The notes beneath the pieces are model-generated. The model saw only the letters and a program-made list of their open reading frames with translations, was not told the origin of the DNA and ran no database searches. From NCBI GenBank assembly GCA_964036045.1, contig OZ038384.1, positions 41,265,704 to 41,329,703 on the forward strand: DNA of 64,000 nt, in the 5' to 3' direction. Of the stretch, positions 61,889 to 64,000 are shown in pieces. Within the stretch, counting starts at the first letter, position 1. Every line of letters begins with the position of its first letter. Source of the DNA: Eutreptiella sp. 'Long Island Sound 2002' (Eukaryota; Euglenozoa; Euglenophyceae; Eutreptiales; Eutreptiaceae). A program made the position numbers and the translations under genes.

Positions 61889-62223
61889 CTGGAAGCACAA
61901 TAGCATATAACACGGCCAGACCAGTCCCAACCCGCTGTACTCCGTCCCAACTCCTCTTCCTCATCAAGCATTTCCAAGGACGAGCCACTACGCACCTCTT
62001 CTGGACCCTCACTGGCACCGTTAACATAATTAAAATCATCTACCACCGGTACAGCAGCAGGCATGGGGTATAGGGCAGGGGGTTTTGGGGGGGGGTCTCG
62101 GGGGAGGGGGGGGGTGCTGGGGGGACTACTACCGGCACACCGCGCGCTGGGGGTTTGGCGGCCGGTTTTGAAGCGTTATCACCGGCTGTGTTGATACTCT
62201 GGTAGTGTGCACTGCGCTCCCTC

Positions 62224-64000
62224 TTATCGAACATTGGAGCGTTTCTGACTGTATGCATTCAGAAAATCCTCCACACCTTTGAGTATTTTAGTCTTGGCAA
62301 TCAGACACCGCAGGCTATGCCAAACAAGGCTCAAAAATTGCTGCTCTGTGACCCTTGTACGCGACAACACTCCCGGAAAGTGCATGCGGGGGGCTTCATC
62401 GAGACGTTTGACCACATACTTATCCTCTTCCACAACAGCAATGGGGAACCAGGCATGCGATATGTTCTGAATGAACGAGCGCACGTGCTTTGCGTACTTG
62501 TCCACAGACTTCTGCATCAAGACACCCTAGCATTTTTTCTCTCCTGGAAGTGTGGGGGGGAAGAGTTAAAAAAATATCGGTTGTCTACTGCACTGACTGG
62601 GCATTACCAACCTCCTTCGACCTCATGAGTAGGCGACTAAGCATTGCTTCGCCGTACTCTTCAGAAAACAGGCAACCAAGTACTCGGGTGTGCGAGTCGG
62701 ACCAAAAAAGCAGCGCTACAGCCTTGGTACGCAGGTATTCTGTGCTCAGCCACTTTTTAGAAGGTATGATATTCATCATCAAGACAGTACTCATCCCAAT
62801 GCATTCTTTTGCAGCAGCAGCGGAATGCAGAGAGCGACCATTCCAGCTACATTGACGCACAAGAACCCCTAGTGCCAAAAGTGCTCGGCAGTACAAGTAT
62901 AGCAGGGCCTTCACGGCTAACAGGCATCTCAGACCCACTCTTTGAGCATGAGAAAACTCAACAAGATTACTCATAAGGACCTGGGTGGTACTATCAAGCC
63001 GTGCTTTGTTAGCAGCTGTAGCCAAGAACAAACCAACAATGGTTTTTTCCATGTGACGCAGTTCGACTTTCATGGGCACCGAAGCTTCTACCTTCACGTC
63101 CCAACCCTGCTCAAAAAATTTAATGATAGGGGCAAATGCCTTATAGGTTATTTCCACAGAATACTGATATGGGTGGCAAACACCGTAAAGCAACGGGTGT
63201 CCCAACAGAAACTGGTCTACGTGCGAGGGAGCATAGCTTGCTCCGAACGACATTTTGAGGCGTGCGTAAAAGATCTTGATGTCAATCAAAAATGGCACAG
63301 TCCGTCTCGTCTTCACCTGCAAGCATTCTAGCCCCCTGACAAACTCCAATAACTCAACATGACTTCCACATTTCAGGTGTGATGACAGAAAGGGACGCCA
63401 ATTGAGGGATTCCACAGCATTGCGAGCATAGTCCAGAAGTGCACGAACCGAGGTCCGCACAATAGGCCCATTTGGGACTGTACTTCTTTGCAACAGCAAC
63501 CCACCACAGCGAACAAGGTAGCCAACAACCCCGGGTATACGTTGTGCAACAACATCCAAACCGGGCAGACCGTGGTACTGGGGCAGCTCAGTAGTGTGCA
63601 ACACACCGACAGCAGTCACATTCAAAGTCTTATCAGGGCTATGGGGGTCCACCCCATTGATGTAGCGACGGTACTTGTCGAACCACAATGTAATTTGCTG
63701 TCTCTCAAATGAATCCCATAGGCATGAAGCTTGAATACTGGCGTGGGCTGAAATAGTAGTAGCATTGATAGTGCATTCCCCTGCCATTGCTAGCTTACGG
63801 CGGATGGACTGGGTCATTGTACCGCGATATGAGGCTCCAGTGGCTCTCTCGGCACGAGGATATGTCAGCAGTCGCACAATGTTATACAGTGAGAACACTT
63901 GCTTCTGCAGGACCAACAACCATCTTGGTGGACGACTAGATCCGCAGGCAGCCCGCACATGCCCAACGTTACGTCTAGTCTTTCTATTGTGACGCAAATC
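62224..64000 (-). CDS. Gene B': partial homologue of gene B, running off the window end
   Basis: The frame is open from the window edge (64000) to about 62612, about 463 codons, then an intron (62611-62527, GTTGGT...GCTAG, phase 0), then 62526-62224 ending in TAA. The alignment with gene B begins at about its residue 60 (RHNRKTRR/RFNKRTRH), so only the N-terminal part lies outside the window. Conserved blocks include WFDKYRR, FLIDIKIFY, LYGVCHPYQ, MEKTI, LVRQCSWNG and SEEYGEAMLSRL. Asp, Asp and Glu at the candidate catalytic positions are kept. No stops or frameshifts are seen, in contrast to A'. Beyond the stop, other frames (62258-62043 and 62064-61855) encode a Pro/Ala-rich then acidic stretch that may be a former C-terminal tail. 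The intron boundaries are the least certain part. Confidence 0.68.

Overview
This window looks like nuclear DNA of a eukaryote, most likely a repeat-rich protist or alga. The lineage is inferred, not proven. Support comes from short GT-AG introns with GTAT-type donors, LINE retrotransposon remnants, long tandem satellite DNA, homopolymer tracts and very low gene density. No bacterial operon signals, tRNA or rRNA genes were recognised.

Layout. (1) About 2.6-9.1 kb: a compact minus-strand unit of two genes. Gene B (665 aa, 8090-6093) lies upstream of gene A (904 aa, four coding exons, 5844-2889). Ten copies of a 20-bp palindrome, GTGCGCGAGGCCTCGCGCAC, lie in its introns and intergenic DNA and none was found elsewhere. 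(2) About 58.7-64 kb: a second, strongly diverged unit with the same gene order and orientation. B' is open and runs off the window edge; A' is broken by stops and frameshifts. It carries its own 20-bp palindrome family (consensus CTGGGCGAAATTTCGCCCAG), with several copies in positions equivalent to those of the left unit. (3) 16,453-50,115: a satellite array of exactly 20 head-to-tail units of about 1.68 kb. (4) 50.1-58.3 kb: GC-rich DNA with remnants of LINE elements (an endonuclease-like fragment on plus, a reverse transcriptase on minus), a 21-bp minisatellite and homopolymer runs. (5) About 9.6-16.4 kb and 0-2.5 kb: mostly anonymous DNA with decayed coding fragments, an inverted array of ~88-bp repeats and AT-rich palindromes.

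Main idea. The two B-A units appear to be divergent members of one undescribed mobile-element family. A has an N-terminal region resembling ParB/DGQHR-type domains (a GQH motif after a ParB-N-like block). B has a conserved Asp, Asp, Glu pattern that could fit an RNase H-fold (DDE-like) recombinase. The two palindrome families differ in sequence but share the pattern nTGnGCGAnnnnTCGCnCAn. This suggests each element carries many binding sites for its own protein, by analogy with ParB and parS. The protein similarities and palindromes are read directly from the sequence; the functions are inference.
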